Part shown: positions 7,737-17,000 of the stretch, piece by piece
Layout: the number at the start of each line of letters is the position of its first letter
Numbering within the stretch: position 1 is the first letter of the stretch
From: UBA2160 sp964588665
GTDB lineage: Bacteria > Chloroflexota > Dehalococcoidia > Lucifugimonadales > UBA1123
Length of the DNA stretch: 37,464 nt
Direction of reading: 5' to 3'
Assembly: GCA_964588665.1 (NCBI GenBank)
Contig: CAZPQQ010000027.1
Span: forward strand, 1 to 37,464
The notes under the pieces: generated by a model
Seen by the model: only the letters and a program-made list of their open reading frames with translations
The model's database searches: none
Told to the model about the DNA's origin: nothing
Made by a program: the position numbers and the translations under genes

Positions 7737-9089
7737 CTATGGGTCCGGTCGCTTTCTTGCGATGATCCTGGCTGGGGCGCCGACCGCTCCCGAATCGGGC
7801 GGGACGTCTTTGTTGATGACCGATCCCGTTCCGGTGTAGGATCTTGCGCCTATCGATACGGGCGCCACCAACATGGTGTCGCACCCAATGAACGCGTCGT
7901 CGCCTATGATGGTGCGGTTCTTCTTCACACCGTCGAAGTTGCACGTTACCGAGCCAGCTCCGATATTGACGTTAGAGCCGATCTCGGCGTCTCCCAGATA
8001 ACTGAAATGTCCTGACTTGGCGCCTCTGCCAAGCCGGCTGTTTTTGATCTCACAGTAATTGCCGACGTGGACGTCCGACTCCAGGTAGGTCCCAGTGCGC
8101 AAGTGGCTGAACGGGCCGACATCGACGTGATCCTCGAGAATCGCCTCTTCGATGACCGACGCCTGTATCTTGCAATCGGAGCCCAGCGTAGATTCGGACA
8201 CGATCGCGTTTGGACCGATTTCGCATCGCGGGCCGATCGTCGTGCGCCCGTTAATGTGCGTGTTGGGGAGTATGACAACGTCTTGGCCGATGGCGGCCGC
8301 GTAATCTATGTAAACCGATTCAGGGTCGGGCATCGTCACGCCCTCGAGCATCCAGCGCTCACGGATGCGTTTTCGCAGCACGCCCTCGGCACGAGCAAGC
8401 TCAATCCTGTTGTTGATCCCGAACGCTTCCGCGCCATCCGTCGTTTGGACTGATTCGATGATCAGTCCTTGCTTCGACGCGACATCCACCAGGTCTGTGA
8501 GGAATACCTCGCCGGTTTCGGAGGGCTCAAGCGTGGGAAGCGTGTCCCACAGCCAGCGAGACTGGACACAGTAGACCCCGGCGTTGAGTTCAGTTAGGGC
8601 CGCAATCCGGTCGGAGGACACTTTCTCTTCGACGATCTCCGTGATCGCACCGTCGCCGGCCCTGACCACGCGGCCGAGGCCGTCTGGTTCGGTGAGGGTC
8701 GACGTCAGGAGGGTGAGGACCGCCTTCTTCTCCGCATGGCGCCGCAAGAGAGCCTTGAGAGTCTCCGGCCTGACAAGCGGAACGTCCCCGTTGAGCAATA
8801 CGACGTCTCCGTCCGTGGAGACCATGCCGCGAGCCTGCAATACCGCGTGACCGGTTCCGAGAGGCTCGTCTTGAACTGCATATCGAACGGCGCCGTCAAG
8901 CGCGTCCCGAACCGCAGCGGCGTTGGGCGCAGTCACGACGACGACGGGACCGATGCCGGCCGAAGTCGCATTGTCGACGACAATTCCCACCATCGCGCGG
9001 CCGCACAGCGGGTGCAGCACCTTGGGGGTGTCGGACTTCATTCGTCTGCCCTGACCTGCGGTCAAGACGATTCCCGGTGGAGTGATCAT
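7737..9089 (-). CDS. glmU: Bifunctional UDP-GlcNAc pyrophosphorylase / GlcN-1-P acetyltransferase
   Basis: GlmU makes UDP-GlcNAc, the precursor of peptidoglycan, in two cytoplasmic steps. The 450-residue length is standard. The N-terminal nucleotidyltransferase carries LTAGQGRRMKSDTPKVLHPL (about residues 10-29), LNGDVPLVRPETL and the LNAGVY segment. From about residue 250 a left-handed beta-helix of hexapeptide repeats forms the acetyltransferase; the catalytic His lies in KSGHFSYLGDAEIG, followed by VNIGAGSVTCNFDG and GTGSVINKDVPPD. In the GxGTRM motif, Thr is replaced by Arg (GQGRRM), a mild deviation. Start ATG 9089 is preceded only by AGG, four bases away, at the end of a U-rich tract, suggesting weak or regulated translation. 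A corC-like gene follows in the same unit. Confidence 0.97.
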   Translation of the reverse strand: MITPPGIVLTAGQGRRMKSDTPKVLHPLCGRAMVGIVVDNATSAGIGPVVVVTAPNAAAVRDALDGAVRYAVQDEPLGTGHAVLQARGMVSTDGDVVLLNGDVPLVRPETLKALLRRHAEKKAVLTLLTSTLTEPDGLGRVVRAGDGAITEIVEEKVSSDRIAALTELNAGVYCVQSRWLWDTLPTLEPSETGEVFLTDLVDVASKQGLIIESVQTTDGAEAFGINNRIELARAEGVLRKRIRERWMLEGVTMPDPESVYIDYAAAIGQDVVILPNTHINGRTTIGPRCEIGPNAIVSESTLGSDCKIQASVIEEAILEDHVDVGPFSHLRTGTYLESDVHVGNYCEIKNSRLGRGAKSGHFSYLGDAEIGSNVNIGAGSVTCNFDGVKKNRTIIGDDAFIGCDTMLVAPVSIGARSYTGTGSVINKDVPPDSGAVGAPARIIARKRPDP

Positions 9090-9095
9090 GAGCCT

Positions 9096-9122
9096 AAAAA
9101 CAAAAAACGCCTCTGGGAGGCG
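9096..9122 (-). terminator. Intrinsic-terminator-like hairpin in the glmU leader (candidate attenuator)
   Basis: On the minus strand CGCCTC, loop CCA and GAGGCG (9122-9108) are followed by TTTTTTGTTTTT (9107-9096). This is a canonical intrinsic terminator ending six bases before the glmU start codon. No minus-strand gene lies upstream that would need it, and a good promoter at 9188-9216 reads into it, so it looks like a regulated leader rather than an operon end. Confidence 0.7.
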
Positions 9123-9187
9123 CCGCCGAAGCCGCGCCGAGGCGCAATGACTTTAGGAGATCTGTCGGATTCGTCCACTGTGCCGCA

Positions 9188-9216
9188 ATCCTACCAGAGG
9201 GCATATGTTGTGTCAA
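9188..9216 (-). promoter_or_regulatory. Promoter of the glmU-corC unit
   Basis: On the minus strand TTGACA (9211-9216), a 17-base spacer and TAGGAT (9188-9193) form a strong sigma70-type promoter. Transcription would start near 9181 and give a leader of about 90 bases before glmU. Confidence 0.7.
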
Positions 9217-9495
9217 TCATCCGTGACTAACAACCTCGTGTTCGCGTCCGAAATCCCGCACACTGGAGAACGCCTATTCAAGCACGACATGGATTGACTG
9301 GGGCGGATGATCGGAGAGAGACCTGGCGATCGAGGAGGGCGAGCTGTGCAATTCGACGCCCGACGGCTCCGCTCTGAACGGCGGTCTGCCGTCAAAAGAG
9401 AGATTTCGTGAACCAAACGGTGGCTCACCCAAGACCGCCTTTGTAGTAGAATCAAGGCTACTGCATTTCCGTGGGACGGATTGTTGTGGAGAGCA

Positions 9496-10068
9496 ATGTT
9501 CAGGTCACTGTTCGGAAAACGTAAACGTCGCTCAGATCCCAGTCAGGCGCCGAAAGACGACTCGATCAGGTCGGCGGGCGTGGACGACGTGGTGGTCATA
9601 CCAGGATTCTCCCCGACGTTTGAAGACGCCTTCTTCATCGTCGAGAGCAAGAATCGCCTGGAGAGCGCCTTCGGCAAGGCGTACGAGCTCATTGCCGTTG
9701 ACGGCGACCGGAGAGTCTCCATCGAATGGCACGACGGCGCCGAGTTGTTGATCTTCGTCACCGAACACGATGACGCCCTGGGGCTGTCCGAAGTCGGATT
9801 GGACGAACAACAACTGTCAGAATGGGACGACAACAAGTCCATAGAGAACTTCGTGGTGCATGACGGCCGGAAGTACTTCTACCGGAACAGCTACGAGGTC
9901 CTGTACTACAAGGACGACGTCGGCGCCGGCGAAGGGTTCTGGCTGTGGGACTTCGGAAGCGAAGACGGTGAGCACGGTCTTTCTGCCGTTAAATGGGAGG
10001 GCCGGCCGTTCGAAGCCTACCTATCCGTCACCGTGTCCCCGCACATCGTTCGCGTTTATGGTAAGTAG
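9496..10068 (+). CDS. DUF4178 domain protein
   Basis: This 190-residue soluble protein starts with a basic segment (FRSLFGKRKRRSD) and carries one DUF4178-like domain over most of its length. Support comes from strands such as YELIAVDGDRRVSIEWHDG, the YYKDDVGAGEGFWLWDF region and the closing LSAVKWEGRPFEAYLSVTVSP, which resembles the family's conserved LSVE-W/E-ay end. DUF4178 has no assigned biochemical activity; genes of this family are often found beside DUF350 and polyamine-synthesis genes in actinobacteria and firmicutes. Start ATG 9496 is preferred over TTG 9481 because GGAG at 9488-9491 is properly spaced. The DUF350 gene follows after 26 bases. Confidence 0.75.
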   Translation: MFRSLFGKRKRRSDPSQAPKDDSIRSAGVDDVVVIPGFSPTFEDAFFIVESKNRLESAFGKAYELIAVDGDRRVSIEWHDGAELLIFVTEHDDALGLSEVGLDEQQLSEWDDNKSIENFVVHDGRKYFYRNSYEVLYYKDDVGAGEGFWLWDFGSEDGEHGLSAVKWEGRPFEAYLSVTVSPHIVRVYGK

Positions 10069-10094
10069 AGCCGGGCTGTAGAAGGAGGAGACTA

Positions 10095-10982
10095 ATGACA
10101 GACGCATTCGTCGACGTTCTGGAGCAGATTCCAAGAGGCCTGGTTTACGTCGGGATGGGCATCGTTCTCATTGTTTTTGCGAGACTCGTCCAGGACCTTA
10201 TCGCGCCCTACAAGATACAGGAGCAGCTCAGGACCCGCGACAACGTGGCCCTTGCGCTGAGCATCACCGGATACTACCTGGGCATCGTCATCGTATTCCT
10301 CGGCGCGATGTACCAGCCGTTCGGGCTGATCCTCGACTCGGGTCTCGGCTTCACATCCGAGTACTGGGAAGATGTCCTCAGAGTGCTGATCTACACGGGC
10401 GTCGGCATCGTGATCCTGAACGTGGCCCGAGTTGTAGTCGACAAGCTCGTACTTCACCAGTTCAGCACCGAGAAGGAAATCATCGACGACCACAACGTTG
10501 GCACCGGGGCGGTCGAGGCGGCCGTCTATGTCGCCGTGGGTCTGATTATCGCCGGCTCCATCTCGGGCGAAGGCGGAGGCCCCGAGACCTCTCTGGCGTT
10601 CCTGGGACTGGGGTTGGCCGCGTTAGTCCTTTACACGCTGTTCTACGAAATGACGACCTCCTACGACCTGCACGACGAAATCGAACAAGACAATGCGGCA
10701 GTGGGTGTGGCGCTGGCGGGCAACCTGGTCGCCATCGGGCTCGTTGTGTTCAAGGCTGTTTTCGGAGAATTCACGACCTGGGAGGACGCGCTGGCCGGTT
10801 TCGTGATCTACGCGGTGGTTGGATTCGTCCTGCTGTTCGTGGTCCGAAGGATCACCGATTTTGTCTTGTTCCCTAAGGTCTCCGTGGCCCACGAACTCGC
10901 AGTGGACCGGAACCTTGGCGTTGCCTTCATCGTGAGCGCGATGGTCATCAGCGTGAGCCTGATTCTGTTCTTTGCTGTGTAG
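10095..10982 (+). CDS. Tandem DUF350 integral membrane protein
   Basis: This 295-residue protein has about eight predicted membrane helices, near residues 14-34, 50-72, 94-116, 135-155, 160-180, 200-222, 230-252 and 270-292. Four equivalent positions carry a polar start to a helix: DNVALALS, HNVGTGAV, DNAAVGVA and RNLGVAFI. DUF350 proteins of YjfL type are about half this length with two such motifs, so this is a duplicated DUF350. Function is unknown; the family occurs in envelope-stress and polyamine-linked loci. AAGGAGG just before ATG 10095 is a strong ribosome binding site. It likely forms an operon with the DUF4178 gene upstream. Confidence 0.8.
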   Translation: MTDAFVDVLEQIPRGLVYVGMGIVLIVFARLVQDLIAPYKIQEQLRTRDNVALALSITGYYLGIVIVFLGAMYQPFGLILDSGLGFTSEYWEDVLRVLIYTGVGIVILNVARVVVDKLVLHQFSTEKEIIDDHNVGTGAVEAAVYVAVGLIIAGSISGEGGGPETSLAFLGLGLAALVLYTLFYEMTTSYDLHDEIEQDNAAVGVALAGNLVAIGLVVFKAVFGEFTTWEDALAGFVIYAVVGFVLLFVVRRITDFVLFPKVSVAHELAVDRNLGVAFIVSAMVISVSLILFFAV

Positions 10983-11387
10983 CTTTTCGAACCGACGCCT
11001 GGTACACGGGTTGCACATTGGGTCCGAGCGCTGGCCGGCTGGCAGTTGAACCAGCAGCGTGCGTAGTTATCGCATGGCTTTGAGCGATGTGAGTAGCGTC
11101 GTCGCACCGGGCCAGACGCTTGGGATATTCCGCCCGAGACCTTCAGTTGAAACAGATCCGGCTTCGATGGCGGCGTCATTTCGTCTAGGCTGGTGGTGTC
11201 TCATGCCGTTGGCGATTGCGGCGTCACGGAGTTCCGAGTTAGTTGAGACGTCGGCGAAGAAGGATGCGGCGTCGATGCTACGGACATCGTTTTCCGCGTT
11301 GGCGTGCCTATGTGGAATTCGAACAGCGTCTTCTGTCCCAACGAATACAAAGCCTTCGCGAGTCAAGTCGCGCGGGCGAGGTGATAA
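10983..11387. other. Gene-free stretch between the DUF350 and TPR genes
   Basis: About 400 bases with overlapping open frames of 110 codons on both strands (11059-11391 plus, 11067-11399 minus). Neither has a domain or a good ribosome binding site I can recognise. I looked for tmRNA, RNase P RNA and SRP RNA signatures and found none convincing. Confidence 0.4.
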
Positions 11388-12221
11388 TTGAAGAGACATC
11401 TGATACTGACATTGGTCGTGTCGATCGCGGCGCTGCTATCCGCGGCGTGCGGAGGGATGAACGAGGCCGAGAAATTCTTCAACGACGGCGTGGAAATCCA
11501 AGAGCTCGGATTTCCGCAAGAAGCCATCGAACAGTACGACAAAGCCATCGTGGAAGACCCAGAGTTCGCTTCGGCGTACATGAATCGCGGCAACGCCTAC
11601 GACACACTCGGAGAACCCGAACGGGCAATCACGGACTACGACGAAGCCATCAGATTGGAGCCCCAAGCCGTGGCCTACGTGAACCGCGGCATTGCCTACG
11701 ACGGCCTGGGCCAGCCAGAGCGCGCCATGGAGGACTACAACGAGGCAATCAAACTCGATCCTGAACTCGCTGGCGCCTACTACAACAGAAGCATTCTCAA
11801 CGCCAAAAAGGGCGAATACGCATTCGCCATCGCCGACCTCGACTTCGTCATCCAACTCAATCCGGGAGATGCCCTGGCATATATGAACCGAGGATTCGTC
11901 CGCGACAACCTCGGGCAACCCGAAATGGCCCTCGAAAACTACAATGAAGCCATCCGATTGAGTCCCAGGTTTGCCAGGGCCTACGTCAACCGGGGCATCG
12001 TCTACCTCGATATGGGCAACAACGAAGGCGCGATCGACGATCTTACCGTGGCCATCCGAATCGATCCACAACTCACCCAGGCCTTTGCCAGTCGGGTGAT
12101 CGCATACTCTCTTCTGGGCAAAGACACTGAGGCGGAGCAAGACCTCGTCCGCCTGGCGGATCTTGGTTTCGACCGGGCGATGCTGGACGCGGAAGTCGTG
12201 AGAATCAAGGCGGCGCGATAA
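11388..12221 (+). CDS. TPR-repeat lipoprotein
   Basis: This 277-residue protein has a lipoprotein signal ending in lipobox LSAAC, with the lipidated Cys near residue 21. The rest is six to seven tetratricopeptide repeats of 34 residues, for example AYMNRGNAYDTLGEPERAI and AYVNRGIAYDGLGQPERAM. TPR arrays are protein-docking scaffolds, here tethered to the outer face of the membrane. The start is TTG 11388, supported by GAGGTGA at 11378-11384. It follows the DUF4178/DUF350 genes on the same strand, after a 405-base gap, and may be an extracytoplasmic adaptor for that locus. No specific partner can be named. Confidence 0.85.
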   Translation: MKRHLILTLVVSIAALLSAACGGMNEAEKFFNDGVEIQELGFPQEAIEQYDKAIVEDPEFASAYMNRGNAYDTLGEPERAITDYDEAIRLEPQAVAYVNRGIAYDGLGQPERAMEDYNEAIKLDPELAGAYYNRSILNAKKGEYAFAIADLDFVIQLNPGDALAYMNRGFVRDNLGQPEMALENYNEAIRLSPRFARAYVNRGIVYLDMGNNEGAIDDLTVAIRIDPQLTQAFASRVIAYSLLGKDTEAEQDLVRLADLGFDRAMLDAEVVRIKAAR

Positions 12222-12222
12222 C

Positions 12223-12245
12223 CGCCAGCGGGCGAGCGCTTGGCG
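12223..12245. terminator. Hairpin between convergent genes
   Basis: CGCCAGCG (12223-12230) pairs with CGCTTGGCG (12237-12245) with one bulged T and a 6-base loop. It sits just after the TPR gene and before the end of the facing operon. It lacks a T-run, so at best it is a weak bidirectional terminator. Confidence 0.35.
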
Positions 12246-12271
12246 TCGATCGCGATGTCGCGGGCCCTCCG

Positions 12272-13252
12272 CTAGACATCCCCGTCCATTGCGCCCGCGT
12301 TTTCGGCGGCGGCTATGATCTCGATCAGATCGTCAGCTTTTACTGTCTCGAAATCGACCGCGGGCTCGATCACCCAGTTCAGGAACTCGTCGTCCATGAT
12401 GCATTTTCGCCAATCCGACTTGAAATCATCGAGCGAGCCGTCGTACAGCCGCAGCAGAAACACGGCCCTGTAGGCGTCGATGCCCTCGGCGTCGAAGACC
12501 TGCACCCGCAAGTCGATCCCCCTGCCCGTGGCGAATCCGACAGGGCGCTCCCCCTGAGGCGGCACGACGTCGCCGAACGCGTCGAATGCGCCGATGTAGG
12601 CTTCCGCCTCGCCCATCATTTCGGCGATGAAAGCCCGTCCGTCGTCGCTGATATCGAGCATGTTCCCGCCAGGCGACGGTTCTAGGAACCCTCGGTCTTG
12701 CAAACGCGCGGCCGGATGCAGCAGCGCCGCGTACAAATCGTCGCTGGCGTATACAGGCAGCACGAACCCGTGTTTGTCCATGAAGTAGATGAGCATCAAT
12801 GCCCGCATCCAGCCCACGAAACCTTCGCGTTCGCCGCCGTCGATCTCGTAGGCAGCCAGGGCGTCGAATCGGTGATCCAAACTGAGGTTGAGCGACCGAT
12901 CGACCGCGGAAGGCGGCGCCTCGGCTGATTCCGGGACAAGCCAGCAAGAAGCCGGAAGCGAGGGGTTCGCTTCGACGCCGGCGGGTGTTCGAAAGGTGAT
13001 CCGGGACGTGCCGGCCCGCCAGTGGTCGATCAGGCCCAACAACACCTCGTACATCTCTGGGAGGTCCGGATTCGAGCGAATGTCCAACTCCGCCCGAACC
13101 GCGTCGGCGTCAGCGTCTGAGGCGGGGCAAAGCCGGTCAATCAGCGACGCGAGGCTCATGTCTGCCGCTGACAACGGCAGGTCGATCCAAAATGCGTCTT
13201 CGAGCGGCATTGCGCCCAAGGTCAGGCTGACCCGAAGCGTGCCACCGGTCAT
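12272..13252 (-). CDS. Unrecognised 326-residue protein, last gene of the polyamine/SecA-like operon
   Basis: I do not recognise this protein. It is acidic, soluble and without a signal peptide or membrane helix. A central region near residues 135-230 looks helical (GWMRALMLIYFMDKHGF, then DDLYAALLHPAARL and DDGRAFIAEMMGEAEAYI), resembling a winged-helix-like or regulatory segment. The C-terminal part contains IDLRVQVFDAEGIDAYRAVFLLRLYDG. Its start overlaps the lipoprotein stop by four bases (ATGA), which indicates translational coupling and a shared role. It ends the six-gene unit, facing the TPR gene. It may be a cytoplasmic partner of the locus, but no reaction can be proposed. Confidence 0.8.
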   Translation of the reverse strand: MTGGTLRVSLTLGAMPLEDAFWIDLPLSAADMSLASLIDRLCPASDADADAVRAELDIRSNPDLPEMYEVLLGLIDHWRAGTSRITFRTPAGVEANPSLPASCWLVPESAEAPPSAVDRSLNLSLDHRFDALAAYEIDGGEREGFVGWMRALMLIYFMDKHGFVLPVYASDDLYAALLHPAARLQDRGFLEPSPGGNMLDISDDGRAFIAEMMGEAEAYIGAFDAFGDVVPPQGERPVGFATGRGIDLRVQVFDAEGIDAYRAVFLLRLYDGSLDDFKSDWRKCIMDDEFLNWVIEPAVDFETVKADDLIEIIAAAENAGAMDGDV

Positions 13253-14055
13253 CTCAGACTGGGTCTGACGAACCCCACGATGCGGGCGCCGCCGCCGCCG
13301 CCCCTAAAGCCGCCCGAGCTCCTCGAAGCGCTCGTCCGAGAGCTTGAGCCCCAACTGCTCCGGACCCCGGTGCCGCTGGACTTGAAGGCGCCGGAGGCCC
13401 GCTGTTTACTCTGGTAGGTGTTACGGGCCGAGCTCTGGGAGTATTGGGACCCTGTAAAAGACTTGTCCTTGTTGAAGTAGGAGGTGTTCTTTGAGACCTG
13501 GCTACTGTAACCGGCCGACGACCGGTAGTTGGTCCGGTTGTTTTGCATCGTGCCGTAGCGGCTAACGGGCGTCGAGTAGTAGTACCCGCGTGGCGAAAGC
13601 GCCGATATCATCATGTAGGTGAACAGGAAGTTGCCGCCGCCGAAACCGCTGCGATAGTAGCCGTTGGAGCCGTGTCCGCGCATTTCGTTTTGGTCGTTGT
13701 CGTGCACGATGGAGAACAGCAAGTCGTCGTTTCCGTCCTCGATCTCTTTGCTGCCGTCCAGGTCCTCCCAGCCTTCCAACGTGAGCTCTTCTCCGTCCTG
13801 TTTGGCTCGGATGAGGAGGATCTTGTCCCCCTCGTAGATCTCGTTCACTCGCTTCTCGAAGTCAGACGTGCCCTTCGACTCCTTGAAGGCTTTCTGCACC
13901 TCGTCCAGATTGATGCGGCCCGCTGCTCCGTCGGTTGCCGCCCAGTCCTCGTAAGTGGGGCCGGGGGAGCACGCCGCGGCGACAGGTCCCGCCAGCAGTG
14001 CTGCGCTGGCCAGGGCTGCCATCGAGGGACGGGTCATCTTGGTGCGTCGGCTCAT
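13249..14055 (-). CDS. Ser/Gly-rich lipoprotein
   Basis: This protein of about 268 residues starts with a basic N-region, a hydrophobic stretch and a weak lipobox VAAAC, with Cys near residue 29. A charged domain follows (residues 30-120; DEVQKAFKESKGTSDFEKRVNEIYEGDKILLIRA). Then come a Gly/Tyr-rich stretch containing the short hydrophobic NFLFTYMMISALSP, a long Ser/Gln/Tyr/Asn-rich low-complexity region, and a C-terminal FRGGGGGARIVGF. Ser/Gly-rich lipoproteins of this kind occur beside DUF350/DUF4178 genes elsewhere. Start ATG 14055 is chosen because GGGAG lies about eight bases upstream; 14061 and 14082 are alternatives. It begins 19 bases after the SecA-like stop and overlaps the next gene. 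Confidence 0.8.
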   Translation of the reverse strand: MSRRTKMTRPSMAALASAALLAGPVAAACSPGPTYEDWAATDGAAGRINLDEVQKAFKESKGTSDFEKRVNEIYEGDKILLIRAKQDGEELTLEGWEDLDGSKEIEDGNDDLLFSIVHDNDQNEMRGHGSNGYYRSGFGGGNFLFTYMMISALSPRGYYYSTPVSRYGTMQNNRTNYRSSAGYSSQVSKNTSYFNKDKSFTGSQYSQSSARNTYQSKQRASGAFKSSGTGVRSSWGSSSRTSASRSSGGFRGGGGGARIVGFVRPSLR

Positions 14056-14074
14056 GGTCATCTCTCCCTTTTCC

Positions 14075-17000
14075 CTAGGCAAGTAGGCTCAAGATCTCTT
14101 CCGAGACTGGGGTTGGTTTCTCTGATGTTGACTGGTCGCGATACTCGAAATGCAGTGTCAGAATCTCCGGCAAAGCTTGGTCCCACGCCGCCGAGACCAG
14201 CTCCCGATATGCGTCGCAGGCGAATCTGGCGAAATGGGCGGCCGCGTCTCGATGAGTCGGCCCGGCGATCGCCGTGCTGAGTGCAACGTCGCGGAGGTGA
14301 GACAGGTGACCGGACCACAGTTGGTCAGCGGCCCTGACCATGACCGACCGAGAATGGCCGTCATACCACTCGTCGCCCAACCGAGCGCGAACTTCGGCAA
14401 GCCTGCCGATCAGCAGTTCGGCCAACGCGTCCGAGATCGCGACTTCCCCCGCTCCGAACAGCCCGTCGCAATCGATGCCGAGGTCGGACCAGAGGCGCGC
14501 TGCCAGCTTCTCGAAAACGGGCAGATATCCGATTTTAGGCAGTTCTCTGAACCGATCGGAGACGAACTGCCCGGCCCACGTTCGGGCCATGTCGTCACAT
14601 GAATCGAACCAGGCGGCATCGGTAAGGATTAGCTGCCTTGCGCGATAGTACGTCAACGTCTGGTGTTCGAGCACCGCCGAATAGTCGCGAGACGCTTCGT
14701 GGGCCGCCCGTCTGTCCGCGGCGGCCTCGTCTTGCAGTTGGTGAAGCAAACGGCTAGTCCGGGTTTTCGGCCCGCTGTCCGAGGTCGTGGCGATTCGGGC
14801 AATGCTGTTCAGCATCGGGGCTTGGCGACTGAATGCGATGGGGTCCTCCTGAAGCGATGCCAAGACCTTCGACGCGCCGAACGCGCCCTGACGGCCTGCC
14901 CGGCCTCTCAACTGCCTGTCGACCCGTCCGCTCTGGTGCAGGGCGACGCCGATCACGCACAACCCGAGTCCGAAATCAATGGCGTCGCGGTCGTCCACGG
15001 CCTCAGCCACGCAGAGGGTGTTCGACACGCGGACGGTGTTCGCCTTCGTACCGTCCCAGGCGCGCGAGACCCTGAAGCCGGTCTGGGAGGCCGCCTCGGC
15101 GATGAGATCCGCCTCATCGCCCGTCCCGCATCGCAATGCGACCGTCGAGTCCGGTCGTTCGGCCAGAATGGCAGTCACGCGGTCGAGGCAGGCGGTCACG
15201 ATTCGACCGCCTAGTCCTGACTCGATGATGATGTCGGTTCCGCGGCCCGCCATGTTCGTAGAGACAGTCACGGCTCCGAACTGTCCGGCATCTTGGACGA
15301 TCTTGGCTTCCCAGTCGCTCGTGACCGCGTTCAACAAGCCGTGTTCGATCCCTGCGTGATTCAGCAGCTCGCTGATCTCCTCGGACTGTTTGACGGACAC
15401 CGTGCCGATCAAGACGGGCCTGCCGATTGACCGCCAGTTGTTGACCTGATCGATCAACGCGGCTTGCAGGTCTTCATTCGAGGCGAAGATCTCGGGAACC
15501 TCGTCGACCCTGCGCTTGGTACGCGTTGGCGCGACCTTTACGGTTTCGAGTCCGTAGCTCCGGTCGAATTCGTCCCGTGCCTCGATGGCGGTGCCGGTCA
15601 GACCGCTGACCCTGGCGTATCGGCTCATCAGCCCCGAAACCGTGATCTGGGCGATCGTCTCCATCTCAGGCCTTGGGTCGAGCCCTTCCTTGGCCTCCAG
15701 TGCGGCCTGGAGACCGTGCAGATATCGGTTGTCCGGCAGCAGCCGCCCGTTCATCGGGTCGACAATGACGACCCTGCCGTCCGCGACGATGTAGTCGATG
15801 TCGCGCTTGAACAAAGTGTGCGCTCTCAGCAGTTGGTGAGCCATGCCGAGACCAGCCTCCCAGCGGCTCTGGCCCGTGTTCTTGCCGTCGATGGCGCGCT
15901 GAGCCAGGCTGGCCAGGTTTGGTCCGGCCCACGGGTCGTCTCGGAGGTGTGACGATTCGGATTCAGGCTGCCCGAGCGAATGCTCAATAAACTCCTGTCC
16001 ACGTTGAGTGAAGCGGACGGAGCTTCGCGCGGCATCGGTCACGTAGTAGAAGCGCTGCTCGTATGCCCCGGCGCCCGGTGTGTCGTGCATTTCGTCCAGC
16101 TTCGCCATCAGCTTGTGGCGACTCACACCGTCTTTCGTGACCGTGTCCCGAAGCACTGCGCTCTCGGGGTCCGCCGCGTAGAGCATGGCATGATCTTCGC
16201 CGGCGCCGGCTTCGTCTGTGCTCCCGAACAGGACGTTAGCCTCGGCCAGACGAACCTGCTCCACGTGCATCGCGAGGAGCTGCTCGACCGCATCGTACGC
16301 GGATTGGCGCCCGCCGATGTCCTCGGCCTCTTCGCCGGAGATGATGAGGGGCGTCCGGTCCTGGTCGATGAGAACGTGGTCCGCCTCGTCGACGATGACT
16401 GTGTCGAGCGGTCCCTGCACGGGCAGTTCGGGCGGCAGTTTGAGGTTGTCCCGAAGGTAGTCGAAGCCGATCTCCCTTGCGGTAGAGTAGACCACTTGGC
16501 GCCCGTACGCTAACCGGCGTTCGTTGTCTTCCATCGAAGACAAAACGACGTCGACGCCGATGCCGAGGGACGAGTAGACAGGTGTCAGCCATTCAGTGTC
16601 TCGTTGGGCCAGGTAGTCGTTGGCCGTGACGACGTGGACCGTTCGTCCCGATGACGCGGCGACTATCGCGGCCAGTCCCGCCGCGACGGTCTTCCCCTCA
16701 CCCGCGTCCATCTCCACGATGGCGCCTCGCAGCAGCAACGCGGCTGAGATCATCTGCTCTCGGGTCGGGGTGAATCGAAGGTCTGAATCGATGTCCAGTG
16801 CGGCGAGCGCCTCGTAAAACGACCCGGGCAGCGTGACGTTCGCCGGTTGGATGGTTTCAAGCATCTCGCGAGTGCGTACGATCCCTCGGGCAACCTCGCG
16901 TTGTTCCGCTGACGCCAAGAGATCATCGAATGCTAGGTCAACGTCGGCAGCCGATTCCGCTGTTTCGTTGGCCAATTCGAAGCAGTGTAGGAGCGAGTCG

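Noticed and set aside
11059..11399. Overlapping 110-codon frames on both strands and a possible structured RNA
   Set aside because: No domain, ribosome binding site or tmRNA, RNase P or SRP RNA hallmark could be found.
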